From: a virus
Length of the DNA stretch: 64,000 nt
Reading direction: 5' to 3' (one strand)
Virus record (IMG/VR): IMGVR_UViG_3300025133_000042
Span: 40,858-104,857 of that record
Shown: positions 7,046-15,586 of the stretch, piece after piece
Layout of the letters: every line of letters begins with the position of its first letter
Position numbering within the stretch: position 1 is the stretch's first letter
The notes under the pieces: generated by a model
The model's input: the letters and a program-made list of their open reading frames with translations, nothing else
Told to the model about the DNA's origin: nothing
The model's database searches: none
Made by a program: the position numbers and the translations under genes

Positions 7046-8064
7046 CCGTTCCTCCAAAGAATGTGCGTGTTACTTTCTAATTGTGCTGCGCTTGACTGTA
7101 AGATGAAATGTCTCTTACTTTGAAGTTCTTTAATGCTTCGCACGCCTGTATAAGACAAGCCGCTACGAATGCCACCATCGATATCTTTAAGGATATCATC
7201 AACGGACCCCTTATAAGGCACCATAGTTGCGACGCCTTCTGGAGTGGAGCTTTTCCCCCTCCAATCTCGTTGGGCCTCCTTCGACGCCATGCCTCTGTAT
7301 TCCTTGTACTTTTCGCCCTTCGCACCCACTAGGACCTCGCCGGGTGTTTCGTCCGTGCCTGAAAGCATTGAGCCGATCATTATAAAATCAGCGCCTGCTG
7401 CTAGGGCCTTCACCATGTCACCTGTTGTTTTAATGCCGCCATCAGCAATGATTTTGGTATCATAACTAGTCTTCGAGCACTCCAAAACACTTTGAAACGT
7501 GGGTACCCCGTGGCCGGTCACGATTCTCGTAGAACAAATAGAGCCGCCGCCGATGCCGACGCGGATTGAGTCCGCGCCCCACTCTGACAGAGTCTCGAAG
7601 GCCTCAAGTGTCGCGACATTCCCAGCCATAACATGGACAGCCTCCCCAAACAAATCTTTAAGTTTCTTAAGACAGCCTTCCATCATCTTGTGGTGGCCGT
7701 GGGCAACATCGACACAAAGAATACTTGCGCCGGCAGAATAAAGAGCAACAGCGCGGTCCTGATAGTCTCCTGACATTCCGATGGCTGCAGCAATCTTTTC
7801 TTGACGCGATACATCTTTGATATACGACACCATCTCCACTTGCTCAGGAATGGTGTTGTATCTGTGTATTATCGCTAGGCCGCTGTTCTTATCCATCGCC
7901 AGGGCCATCATCGTTCCTGAGACAGTGTCCATGGGCGAAGCAATCACCGGAAGTCTAAAATTGTGTTTACCCAACTGGGAGCTGGTATTCACCTCGCGCC
8001 TGGACTTAATATCACTCAGCTGCGGGACCAGCAGTATATCATCAAACGAATATGTTTGTTTCAC
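7042..8064 (-). CDS. IMP dehydrogenase / GMP reductase family enzyme
   Basis: A TIM-barrel enzyme of 340 residues. It has the [10 protein letters not shown] segment (39-48), the catalytic loop GGGSICSTR (172-180, Cys177), the phosphate-binding [10 protein letters not shown] and [10 protein letters not shown] segments, a flap beginning YRGMAS, and VPYKG followed by GGIRS. The two CBS domains normal in IMPDH are absent. TRIVTG after the Cys and the terminal QLESNTH look IMPDH-like, but length and lack of CBS fit GMP reductase, so the reaction direction is open. The GTG start at 8064 overlaps the upstream TGA (GTGA) and has GGAG eight bases upstream, which decides against the longer TTG frame from 8097. 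Probably tunes guanine nucleotide pools. Confidence 0.9.
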   Translation of the reverse strand: MKQTYSFDDILLVPQLSDIKSRREVNTSSQLGKHNFRLPVIASPMDTVSGTMMALAMDKNSGLAIIHRYNTIPEQVEMVSYIKDVSRQEKIAAAIGMSGDYQDRAVALYSAGASILCVDVAHGHHKMMEGCLKKLKDLFGEAVHVMAGNVATLEAFETLSEWGADSIRVGIGGGSICSTRIVTGHGVPTFQSVLECSKTSYDTKIIADGGIKTTGDMVKALAAGADFIMIGSMLSGTDETPGEVLVGAKGEKYKEYRGMASKEAQRDWRGKSSTPEGVATMVPYKGSVDDILKDIDGGIRSGLSYTGVRSIKELQSKRHFILQSSAAQLESNTHILWRNG

Positions 8065-8408
8065 TTTAAAGTCTCCAAATATCTCTGCAAGTACCAAATC
8101 GCCTTTTCTATATCTTTTTTCGGCTCGCCCTTCATGTTGTGCCGTGCGACGTATTTAATCACGTTGCCGCAATGAAAGCCTAGGCCCCAATCTTCAATAA
8201 TATCAATAACTTCGTGCTGGCCTTGGTTGTAGTGTTTTGGGTGGTCAACTTTCGAAGCGGGCGCAGGGGCCGGATCTCTAAACTGCAAGTCCTTATAGGG
8301 GTCCTGGTTATATACAATGTCAGGCTCGCTAGGCATGGAGCCTTGATGGGGCCAAGGACTTTTGACCTTCTTAACTAGCTCTCTCCACTCTTCTTTGCTT
8401 ATCTTCAT
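8061..8408 (-). CDS. DUF3310 (SaV-like) phage protein
   Basis: The C-terminal half (residues about 56-113) is a textbook DUF3310 domain: HPKHYNQGQHEVIDIIEDW, GNVIKYVARH, then KKDIEKAIWYLQRYLE. This small domain is widespread in phages and often annotated as a nucleotide kinase, but its reaction is not established. The N-terminal about 50 residues are Pro-rich and low-complexity. It sits between dUTPase and the IMPDH-family enzyme, which fits a role in nucleotide metabolism. The stop is overlapped by the next gene as GTGA. Confidence 0.85.
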   Translation of the reverse strand: MKISKEEWRELVKKVKSPWPHQGSMPSEPDIVYNQDPYKDLQFRDPAPAPASKVDHPKHYNQGQHEVIDIIEDWGLGFHCGNVIKYVARHNMKGEPKKDIEKAIWYLQRYLETLK

Positions 8409-8411
8409 TTA

Positions 8412-8921
8412 TTAAAATCCGTGCCCGATGCCATCATTGAGGGGGTTCTCGCTGGCCGGCTTGATATCCGTACTTCCCAAAGCACCGTGGCCTCGGTCGC
8501 TCATAGTAATAGGATACCAATCATAAAGACCGCCATCGACGCGCTCAAGGGCTCTAAAGTGAACGACGGGGACCATAACTAGCTGTGCAATCTTATCGCC
8601 GGCGGCGATGTGTTGCACCTCAGTTCCAACATTGTGTAAGTCGATGAAGACTTCTCCATCATAGCCGCTGTCGATGATGTGGGCTCCGACAACAAGAGAG
8701 CGCTTGGCGCCCATGCTAGAACGATTACATACTTGCAACATATAGCCATGTGGAATTCCAAATGTCAATCCCGTTGATAGAAGCTGGCTTTCGCCCGGCT
8801 TAATCGTCGCCACGGAGACGTTTGGGTCTCTAGGACAATAAAAAACGTCCAGCCCAGCATCGCTGGGGTTCGAGCGCATCGGTGGCCTTGCATCAGGCCT
8901 CATTTTATATTCTAAAATCAT
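8412..8921 (-). CDS. dut: dUTP diphosphatase (dUTPase)
   Basis: A 169-aa trimeric-type dUTPase that removes dUTP and supplies dUMP. Motifs occur in order: I SDAGLDVF (20-27), II RSSM (67-70), III GAHIIDSGYDGEV (79-91), IV GDKIAQLVM (108-116) and V RGHGALGST (143-151). The ATG at 8921 overlaps the preceding TAA (TAATG) with GGAG upstream. A longer in-frame start at 9035 would run into the previous gene and is rejected. It works with the class II reductase and the dCMP deaminase-like enzyme of this window to shape dNTP pools. Confidence 0.95.
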   Translation of the reverse strand: MILEYKMRPDARPPMRSNPSDAGLDVFYCPRDPNVSVATIKPGESQLLSTGLTFGIPHGYMLQVCNRSSMGAKRSLVVGAHIIDSGYDGEVFIDLHNVGTEVQHIAAGDKIAQLVMVPVVHFRALERVDGGLYDWYPITMSDRGHGALGSTDIKPASENPLNDGIGHGF

Positions 8922-9196
8922 TATAATACTCCATTTTCTTTCTCTACTTGTTCGATAATTGATTGAGCTTTGTTCCAGCAATCTGGACAATATAGTCTTA
9001 CAACTTTTTGCTCCTCTCTCACGATCACATTCCATGTCGTTACGTGCTCTTTCGATTTTTTATCAAAAGGCGCAGCACACGCTGCACATTCGTCGTCAAG
9101 CATATCAAACATCATTAGCTTCTTGGCCATTTGCTTTTCTGCTTTCTTCTGCTTTTTTAAGACGTTGCGCGCCATTTTTCTTTTTAAGCTTCCCAC
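8921..9196 (-). CDS. Small zinc-ribbon-like hypothetical protein
   Basis: Basic, Lys-rich N-terminal helix (residues 5-30), then two CxxC pairs (ECAAC about 38-41 and YCPDC about 75-78) separated by a beta-like stretch, consistent with a four-cysteine zinc ribbon. The GTG at 9196 overlaps the DnaE stop (TAGTG); an ATG at 9175 (MARNVLKK) is an equally possible start. Located between dnaE and dut; role unknown. Confidence 0.75.
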   Translation of the reverse strand: MGSLKRKMARNVLKKQKKAEKQMAKKLMMFDMLDDECAACAAPFDKKSKEHVTTWNVIVREEQKVVRLYCPDCWNKAQSIIEQVEKENGVL

Positions 9197-12100
9197 TAGC
9201 CTAGCATCCTAAACGTGTGGCGAATTGATCGGGTGCTAAACCCCCAGTCTTCGCTATATTGAAGCTTTGCGGCATAAGGCCTGTTGATGTAAATATGATC
9301 ATCATCTTTAATCCCCCAGCACTTAATAGAGCTTGTCGTTGAAGTGTCGTCGATGACCTTGACAATCCAATAAAGCTTGTCATTTTTAGTTTTCTTGGGA
9401 ATGATTTCTCTCGGTATGAACCAAGAGATGCCCAAATCCTCATCGTAGTTGCCCAGCGGCGGGACCATGTTTCTGTTGATGGCCTCTCGGATTCTCTTAG
9501 TCAGGACCAAATCGAAAGGAAACATACCAGTAAGAGAAGAGACAAAATCAATCTTCTCTTCTCTCGTAAAATCCTCTTCTGGGGCGTATAAATTAATGTT
9601 TTCTTCCAGCTTCTTCTGACTCTTTGGCTTGTCTTGGATGCATGACATCCAAAAATGCTTGCAGCCAGTAAACCTCTCGTCGACTAATGAATCTAAAGCA
9701 CCGCTGCGACAGAGCACATCTAGTGCTTTTTTGTTCAATTTTGAATATACGATCTCTTCATTATATAGCAACTCCTCGACAGTGGTAAAAGGACGATTGT
9801 TGAGAATCTGCTCAACAGCCTTTTCGCCTAGGCCCTTGATGGAGCTGAAAGGCTGGATGAGGGTCTTCCCATCGCCTGCAATCTCCCATTGTTCAGTCGA
9901 GGTGTTGATGTTGATCTGCTCAATATTAAACCCATGTTTCTGAGCAAGGCTAATAGCTGCCTCTTTGCGAGATTCTGGCTCTTTGTCAAGGAAAGCTGCA
10001 GCCCAGCACTCAGGATAGTAGTTAAGAAGCCAGGCGCACTGGAAAGACAAGATTGAGTATGATACCGCATGCGACTTGTTAAAGCCATAGCCAGAGAAGT
10101 ACTCAAATTTCTGCCAAAGGCCTTGTGCCGTTGACCGATCGATGCCCTTCTCGACGCAGCCGGCAATAAACTTATCATAAATCTTGTTTTTTGCCTGTGC
10201 CCCCTTACCTGTACCTTTCTTGGTAAGGAGCTTGCGCAGCGCGTTGCCTTCATCCATTGTCAAATCCTTACCCAGCTTGTGAGCAAGAAGCGCAATCTGC
10301 TCTTGGAAAATCAAGAACCCTGCAGTTTCTTCGGTCACTCCTTTATCTAAGTCATTGAGATAATTAATCTCCTCAGGGCTGTGCTTGGCCTTAACATACC
10401 GCTTGTCCACTCCTGCGCTCAGGGGGCCTGGTCGATAAATAGAAGTAATGGCCGAGATATCAATAATATCTTTTGGCTTTGCGCGCTTGCAAAACTTTTG
10501 GGCTCCAGCGTTTGTAAACTGAAAAACGCCCATGAAATTTCCCTTTTGGAAAATGTTCTCATATACTTTTTGATCACTGAGATCGATCTTATCTGGGTGG
10601 AGCTTGGAATCATAATACTCCTTAATATCTTGGAAGGAGGGATTCTCGTTTCCATGGTATCGTTTTAAAACATGCCCGACTGCAGATTGGATCATCTCCA
10701 GGGTAGAGAGGCCGAGCAGATCAAACTTAATAAAACCCAAAGGCTCAAGGTGTCTAACGTTCTGGCCTTCCGACCAGGGCGTCTGGACAACCCCCTTCGA
10801 GCAGATAAGAGGCATGTGCCTGTCAAGATCTTCTCCAATCACGACGCCGCCGGCGTGGCGGCTCGTGGACCTCACTTGTCCTACTAGTGCTTCGACATGG
10901 GTCTTGATATCGGGATACTTGTCTAGAAACTTAATCAGCGAATCGGAATACTTCATCACCTCCTCGAAAGTTGGAATGTACATTCCTGCGCGAATGCCAT
11001 GATCTGCCTTTGCTTTTGGGGTTGCCTCCCTCACCATTCTTCCGGTGACAGAGTTGACCTCGACGAAAGGTACGTCGTAGAGCTTGCTAATATCCTTAAT
11101 CAACGAACGCAACTGAAGTGTGTTGAAGTTTGAAATGGGCACGACAGTTGTGTCTCCCCATTCCTTGGCAAGAATTTCTTTAAGCCCGAATGCATCGCTA
11201 ACATCGTAATCAATATCAGGATAGTCGGTCGCATCCGAGCGCAGAAAGCGGCTGAACAGAAGGCCATACTTAATCGGATCTACCTGAGTAATCCCAAGCG
11301 CGTACGCGACAAGAGAGCCCGCAGCGGAGCCGCGGCCGGGTCCGGAGAGCATGTGCTTGTTTGCCATGTCGCTAATCGCCTTCATGGTTAGGAAGTATTT
11401 GCTAAACCCCCTCTCGTTAATAACTGTAAGTTCATGCTTAAGACGGTCAATATATTCTTTGTTGTTGTCGAAGCCAAGCTTGCGAAGGGCAGCGATGGAC
11501 TCTTTGATGAGCGTCTCCTCTGCATCAGCGCCGGAAGGGACAACGAATCCAGGCAAGCGTACTGTGTCGTCTGGCATAAAAGCCTCAATTCGCTCATTCG
11601 CAATCCAGTGGGTTTTCACGAGAGAGTCATAAATCAAGTCATCATCATACTCAACGCCACACTCTTTGGAATACTTCTTATAGGACTCCCACATCTGATC
11701 GCCGTTCTTGGGGTATAGCTCCATGCCCATCTCGTCAACGTCAACTGGAAGTTCAGACTTGAGATATTCGGGCTTGTTCTTCGATTTACCAAGCCAACCT
11801 AAGCGCTTATAAAGCTCTCGGTCTTTCCAGGCAGCGGCGCTTGGGTAATGTGAATCAGCAGTAGAGATAAGGTCAATGTCAAACTCCTCATGCATCTGGA
11901 TGACATATTTATTTAGCTCGTGCTGCTCTGGTACATTGTTCCATTGCAGCTCGCCATACCAGCGGTCTCCAAGACAATCCATCATCTTGCGTGTGGTGGC
12001 CCTCATGGCGCCCAGGACTGCTTCAGGGCCGTCGTCGCGATTGTTCCAATAGTCTTTGGCGTAAACGCCGCCAAGACACGCAGAAGAGGCAATAACTCCC

Positions 12101-12627
12101 TCGCCATGCTCCTTTAAGAGCTTGTAGTCTAGCCTAGGCTTGCGATAGAAGTTATCACCCTGGTGAGAGTCAGAAACTATCTTGAAGATATTGTTCAAGC
12201 CAGTCTGATTCATAGCTAGCAACACAAGATGACCGCTATTATTAAGTTTGCTGGACTTGCCCTTAGAAGCCGTTTCGTCTTCTGCTTCGACTTTATCTGT
12301 GTCGTTGATGACCTTACGTGCTTGCTTCTTATCTTCTTTAATTCGATCGTACTCTCCCCTCCACTCCTCGATGGAGGCAATAAAATAGGCCTCGACGCCG
12401 AAGATTGGCTTAAAGGTCTTGCCTTGGGACTGCATCTTCTTTGCATGCAGAACCTGATAAGACAGACCATTCATGTTCCCATGGTCTGTCAAAGCAAGGG
12501 CCTCCATGCCATTTTCATATGCAAAGTCCATATGGTCTTGCGGATATCCAAAACCATCGAAGACCGAACCAGCAACGCTGTGTGCGTGCAAACCCACGAA
12601 GGGAATCTTACTCTCTTTTCTATTCAT
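9196..12627 (-). CDS. dnaE: DNA polymerase III alpha subunit (DnaE-type, C family)
   Basis: About 1143 residues, essentially full length against bacterial DnaE (about 1160). Visible in order: an N-terminal PHP domain (GLHAHSVAGS, LALTDHGNMNG), the palm GRGSAAGSLVAYALG, the catalytic pair in PDIDYDV, the third acidic residue in KFDLLGLSTLEM, then YRPGPLSAG, LIFQEQIALLAHKLG and a helix-hairpin-helix (IKGLGEKAVEQIL). All catalytic aspartates are present, so it should be an active replicative polymerase. The ATG at 12627 (MNRKESK) has AGAGG upstream; ATG at 12645 and TTG at 12696 are less likely. C-family polymerases are uncommon in T4-like viruses, which normally use family B. Confidence 0.95.
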   Translation of the reverse strand: MNRKESKIPFVGLHAHSVAGSVFDGFGYPQDHMDFAYENGMEALALTDHGNMNGLSYQVLHAKKMQSQGKTFKPIFGVEAYFIASIEEWRGEYDRIKEDKKQARKVINDTDKVEAEDETASKGKSSKLNNSGHLVLLAMNQTGLNNIFKIVSDSHQGDNFYRKPRLDYKLLKEHGEGVIASSACLGGVYAKDYWNNRDDGPEAVLGAMRATTRKMMDCLGDRWYGELQWNNVPEQHELNKYVIQMHEEFDIDLISTADSHYPSAAAWKDRELYKRLGWLGKSKNKPEYLKSELPVDVDEMGMELYPKNGDQMWESYKKYSKECGVEYDDDLIYDSLVKTHWIANERIEAFMPDDTVRLPGFVVPSGADAEETLIKESIAALRKLGFDNNKEYIDRLKHELTVINERGFSKYFLTMKAISDMANKHMLSGPGRGSAAGSLVAYALGITQVDPIKYGLLFSRFLRSDATDYPDIDYDVSDAFGLKEILAKEWGDTTVVPISNFNTLQLRSLIKDISKLYDVPFVEVNSVTGRMVREATPKAKADHGIRAGMYIPTFEEVMKYSDSLIKFLDKYPDIKTHVEALVGQVRSTSRHAGGVVIGEDLDRHMPLICSKGVVQTPWSEGQNVRHLEPLGFIKFDLLGLSTLEMIQSAVGHVLKRYHGNENPSFQDIKEYYDSKLHPDKIDLSDQKVYENIFQKGNFMGVFQFTNAGAQKFCKRAKPKDIIDISAITSIYRPGPLSAGVDKRYVKAKHSPEEINYLNDLDKGVTEETAGFLIFQEQIALLAHKLGKDLTMDEGNALRKLLTKKGTGKGAQAKNKIYDKFIAGCVEKGIDRSTAQGLWQKFEYFSGYGFNKSHAVSYSILSFQCAWLLNYYPECWAAAFLDKEPESRKEAAISLAQKHGFNIEQININTSTEQWEIAGDGKTLIQPFSSIKGLGEKAVEQILNNRPFTTVEELLYNEEIVYSKLNKKALDVLCRSGALDSLVDERFTGCKHFWMSCIQDKPKSQKKLEENINLYAPEEDFTREEKIDFVSSLTGMFPFDLVLTKRIREAINRNMVPPLGNYDEDLGISWFIPREIIPKKTKNDKLYWIVKVIDDTSTTSSIKCWGIKDDDHIYINRPYAAKLQYSEDWGFSTRSIRHTFRMLG

Positions 12628-12667
12628 ATTTGCCTCTGCAGACATTATAGAGACACAAAAGAGGAAA

Positions 12668-12868
12668 TCAAACAGAAAGTGAATTATCTTTTTCAAAGAG
12701 GTAGAGACCAGTCTCTTCTAGGTTCAGCCTCTTTGGGATGGCTGCAAGCGGAAGAAGGCCATGAATGACAAAGACCAGGCCGGTGAGAAGCAGGCGCGCT
12801 CCAATTCCGCATGCAAAAAGTAAATGCTCCAGATATGACATATTTTTCTCTTGTAAGTGTTTAAACAT
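12668..12868 (-). CDS. Small membrane protein, DUF6356-like
   Basis: A 66-aa protein with a hydrophobic core (residues about 14-43) containing YLEHLLFA and FVIHGLLPLAA, the pattern of the DUF6356 family of short membrane proteins (conserved His in an IHGLLP-type segment). The ATG at 12868 overlaps the end of the upstream gene and has GGAG nine bases upstream. Function unknown; the family is recognised from the pattern only. Confidence 0.65.
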   Translation of the reverse strand: MFKHLQEKNMSYLEHLLFACGIGARLLLTGLVFVIHGLLPLAAIPKRLNLEETGLYLFEKDNSLSV

Positions 12869-13637
12869 CGTCTTCTACTCCTATACCGCTTAACTCGTTT
12901 TTCGGTATTAACGCGGGCTTTTGCAATGACTGCGAAAGAGCCTCTAAGTAAGTATCCCAACAAACAATACTGTCATAAGTTTTTATCTCTATCTTTTTAA
13001 AATTATTTACTTCTTCAAATATTCTTATGTCTTGGTCATTGTACCTATCATGAGAATATTTTTTTATAATCACATCCAAAGTTGAAGGGGGGAAGCTGGC
13101 GCCCAAGAAATCATTAGTCGCTATTGACTTGCCCTCAGAAGAGAGAGATATGCTTTCGCCTGAGCTTATTTCAGATCGGTATGGCTGTATGCAGCTTGGG
13201 TCGTATACCCCGCAAGGAAATGAAACATAGTAGCTTGTGGGCTTGAGCCATTTGCTCATCCCAGCTGATATCTTCTTCGATGTCAAGCCGCCGGCTAGAA
13301 TTGAAAGCCAAGTGTTCTTCTGTTTGTAGAACCTTACGCCAACAGGAACATAGTATATCTTTATAAGCTTTCGATGCTCGTCAGGATATCTAGCTCTTGT
13401 TCTATTAAAGTAAACAGGATCATAGACGTAATCGCCGATTGCGTGGCGGACCAGCGGCTTGGTGTCGTCGTCGCACACTAGCCAGATTGTATTACATCCA
13501 GCATATGCGCACTCTATTACAGCGCGTTCGATGGCCAAGTAATTTAATGATATTGGCAACAAGGCGGGCCCGACAGGGCTGGTGATTTCAGACTCAATGC
13601 CTGAAACAGGGATTATTCCGGCTATATGTCGTATCAT
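12861..13637 (-). CDS. Putative nucleotidyltransferase-fold protein, 258 aa
   Basis: The N-terminus (IAGIIPVSG, then SPVGPALLPISLNYLAIERAV, then TIWLVCDDDT) resembles the Rossmann-like start of sugar-nucleotidyltransferases, where a Pro/Leu segment precedes the first helices and the base is recognised. The classic GGxGxRL nucleotide loop is not present, so activity is doubtful. The C-terminal 80 residues end in a charged tail. It lies between two unknown genes and upstream of dnaE. The fold assignment is a weak guess. Confidence 0.65.
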   Translation of the reverse strand: MIRHIAGIIPVSGIESEITSPVGPALLPISLNYLAIERAVIECAYAGCNTIWLVCDDDTKPLVRHAIGDYVYDPVYFNRTRARYPDEHRKLIKIYYVPVGVRFYKQKNTWLSILAGGLTSKKISAGMSKWLKPTSYYVSFPCGVYDPSCIQPYRSEISSGESISLSSEGKSIATNDFLGASFPPSTLDVIIKKYSHDRYNDQDIRIFEEVNNFKKIEIKTYDSIVCWDTYLEALSQSLQKPALIPKNELSGIGVEDDV

Positions 13638-13647
13638 TAAGAACCTT

Positions 13648-14298
13648 TCAGGAAGTTAATTCTACCACATGATAAAGTTGTTTTTCAATTGGGTAGACAT
13701 CTCTCTTCCAGAGATTCATCTTGGTCTCTACTCCAGCAGAGGAGAAAAGCTTTTCTAACTTCTGTCTTATAGTTGTGTCCGAATACTCTAGATCTTGAAG
13801 GTCTTCGGAAGTGAGATGCTGTTCGACGAGAACATCCCTCTTGTCGTTCTTTTGATCTATTCTTGTAGAAGGAAATGTCTTAATTGATTTAACCTTGCCC
13901 CAAGTATGGTACTGGACTTCCAGGGTCTCTGATGAGCCTCGTACATCAAGCCAGTCTATGACCCTGTAATAGTCTACTTCGCTATCTACTTCCGAACAAG
14001 CGACGTTCGACGCGCTGAAGAGATGCACCCTGGGACAAACAATGCTTGTCTTAACTCGGGGATGATGCACTATCATTCCGTCACGCAAATCAATAGCGAC
14101 GGGCGGGGTGGTAAAAGGCGTACGCCCTTCAAGGGCGGCGTTCCAGAGCATGCTAGCTGCCATTTCTTCTTCTGGTTCATATGAGTGATATTTTAACCTA
14201 GAGTTGAGGATGATGTTTAAGCCGCACTCATCTGCGAACTGCATAGCGGCCATGGTGTGGCCAATAACAACATCCTCTTCCAGATTTAAAACTAGCAT
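13648..14298 (-). CDS. Hypothetical protein, 216 aa
   Basis: Unrecognised. The sequence suggests an alpha/beta N-terminal domain (MLVLNLEEDVVIGHTM then NIILNSRLKYHSYEPEEEMA) and a charged C-terminal half. The ATG at 14298 overlaps the transglycosylase-like gene stop by 7 nt. No signal peptide is seen. It may act together with the following nucleotidyltransferase-like gene, from which it is separated by 10 nt. Confidence 0.7.
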   Translation of the reverse strand: MLVLNLEEDVVIGHTMAAMQFADECGLNIILNSRLKYHSYEPEEEMAASMLWNAALEGRTPFTTPPVAIDLRDGMIVHHPRVKTSIVCPRVHLFSASNVACSEVDSEVDYYRVIDWLDVRGSSETLEVQYHTWGKVKSIKTFPSTRIDQKNDKRDVLVEQHLTSEDLQDLEYSDTTIRQKLEKLFSSAGVETKMNLWKRDVYPIEKQLYHVVELTS

Positions 14299-14960
14299 CC
14301 AGGCACAAAGTTTCTTTCTACTTTAATAAGGCGATGCCATTTTTTGAGCAAGGATAGGTGCAACGGCTTTTCTCGGCAACGGCCGTCGGCTTTTGGGGCT
14401 CTGATTGCGGTGACCCATGCAGCAACCCACCGTCGTTCCGGAGTTTTGTATCTGCAAAGACTTTTGACTTTTGGCAACCTCTTTATTATGTGCTGCATCC
14501 AAGCATGGGCCGCGGCCACGTGGTCGGATCGATCGATCCCGTATCCCCTCTTCTTATTTTCCCACCATGGCCACATCTGTAGAATGCCGAGTGCCATGGG
14601 CTTCCTTTTCGATTTGCTGAATTTATGATCCCCCTTGGCATTGGGATTGTATCCGCTCTCCTTGCAGGCGGCTGCAAGGAGCATCCCGCGAAGTGACGCA
14701 GGAACTGAATATTGTTTTTCAATTTCAATCAAATCATTAATTATGCCTTCACTTGCTAGCGACACGTTCTTCACGTTCCTGCAGTTGATAATGGCCTGCT
14801 CTCTTATTTCTTCATAAGTTACAGGGCCGTCGACGTCATTTGAGATGGGGTTGACGAACGCCGGCGCCTCAGTCTCATAAAGATTAATCAAGCTGACATA
14901 AGGATTCGTGTCTCCAGGAGCCAGCGCTTGCATCACAAGGATAGGTAATATATACTTCAT
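14292..14960 (-). CDS. Lytic transglycosylase / lysozyme-like exported protein
   Basis: The 222-aa product starts with a signal-like hydrophobic helix (MKYILPILVMQALA). Its middle carries the SLT-type lysozyme fold pattern: a helix with AACKESGYNPNAKGDHK, where the Glu of KESG is the expected catalytic acid, followed by ALGILQMWPWW. It should cleave peptidoglycan glycan strands. I preferred the ATG at 14960, which places the signal sequence first, to a TTG at 14978. It sits behind groES rather than with the holin-like genes at 62-63 kb. Confidence 0.75.
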   Translation of the reverse strand: MKYILPILVMQALAPGDTNPYVSLINLYETEAPAFVNPISNDVDGPVTYEEIREQAIINCRNVKNVSLASEGIINDLIEIEKQYSVPASLRGMLLAAACKESGYNPNAKGDHKFSKSKRKPMALGILQMWPWWENKKRGYGIDRSDHVAAAHAWMQHIIKRLPKVKSLCRYKTPERRWVAAWVTAIRAPKADGRCREKPLHLSLLKKWHRLIKVERNFVPGC

Positions 14961-14995
14961 ACTTAAAGAGATCTCCAAAGCTCCATATAAGTAGT

Positions 14996-15268
14996 TTACT
15001 TATCAGAATCAACAAAAGCAATTACACTATTTTCTGGAATAATATGAAATACTTGGCCGTCATACTGGACTTCTTCTAAAAGGTGAGCATGAACCAATAG
15101 TCGTGAACCTCTGACAAGGTCAGTGTAGTCATTAGGCTGTACAAGCTTAACAAATACATAAGGCTGGTCTCTTTCCTTAAAATTATCAGGAACCAACACA
15201 AGATTTTTTTGCTCCTGTGCTGATTCCACTGGCGTAACTATTAAATATTTATTAACTGGGTGTAACAT
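14996..15268 (-). CDS. groS: GroES-like co-chaperonin
   Basis: A 90-aa protein with the GroES (Cpn10) layout. It starts with PVNKYLIVTPVE, has a mobile-loop region whose hydrophobic anchor is LVL (E. coli IVL) and a barrel core ending GQVFHIIPENSVIAFV, comparable to EYLIMRESDILAIV. It is as short as E. coli GroES and less similar than the GroEL is, recalling the divergent T4 gp31. It would cap the virus GroEL at 1.7-3.3 kb and/or the host ring. The gene lies behind a good sigma70-type promoter at 15.55 kb. Confidence 0.82.
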   Translation of the reverse strand: MLHPVNKYLIVTPVESAQEQKNLVLVPDNFKERDQPYVFVKLVQPNDYTDLVRGSRLLVHAHLLEEVQYDGQVFHIIPENSVIAFVDSDK

Positions 15269-15269
15269 T

Positions 15270-15518
15270 TCACACCTTTTTATCGTTTAGTTCGTTAAAA
15301 TAGCTAGTAAACTGAGTAATATCATCGCCCTTGCGAAGCATTCTATAAGCTCGAACAGCTTGCCTCATCTCATCTCGGGAGAGCCACCCATTTCGAGCAT
15401 AGTTTGTACGCAAATCGCGCTTATGCTCCTTATATGGCTCCATCTCATCTTCAATCGCCTTCAGGGCCCGAACATACTCAACAACATAATCTTCTTTCGA
15501 CATATAATCAGTAGACAT
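15270..15518 (-). CDS. Hypothetical protein, 82 aa
   Basis: Unrecognised small charged helical protein (MSTDYMSKEDYVVEYVRALKA...). ATG at 15518 with GGAGG six bases upstream, an excellent ribosome-binding site. It is the first gene after the promoter at 15550-15577 and ends 1 nt before the GroES-like start, so it is co-expressed with the co-chaperonin. Confidence 0.75.
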   Translation of the reverse strand: MSTDYMSKEDYVVEYVRALKAIEDEMEPYKEHKRDLRTNYARNGWLSRDEMRQAVRAYRMLRKGDDITQFTSYFNELNDKKV

Positions 15519-15549
15519 ATCAACCTCCGTGTGTCATAACTGCACTACA

Positions 15550-15577
15550 ATAATAAACACATTAGTTTTCTTGTCAA
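15550..15577 (-). promoter_or_regulatory. Sigma70-type promoter for the groES-led operon
   Basis: Minus-strand TTGACA (15572-15577), 16 nt spacer, TATTAT (15550-15555): a perfect -35 and a 5/6 -10, in the gap between the reductase stop (15587) and the ATG at 15518. Host RNA polymerase could use it for early transcription of the genes downstream. Confidence 0.7.
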
Positions 15578-15586
15578 GGCATTATA

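Noticed and set aside
10425-10440. Further copies of TATAAATAG-like text inside dnaE (about 10431), the helicase (about 17827), uvsX (about 21594) and the glutaredoxin gene (about 753)
   Set aside because: These fall within coding sequence far from any start codon and are expected by chance in A/T-rich genes.
12645-12696. N-terminal extension of DnaE with a signal-like hydrophobic stretch (MKKIIHFLFDFLFCVSIM)
   Set aside because: It would start at a TTG and overlap the small membrane gene. DnaE is cytoplasmic, and the ATG at 12627 has a proper ribosome-binding site.
12861-13637. Confident naming as a sugar-nucleotidyltransferase
   Set aside because: Only the N-terminal pattern is suggestive and the characteristic nucleotide-binding loop is missing, so it is kept as a putative fold only.
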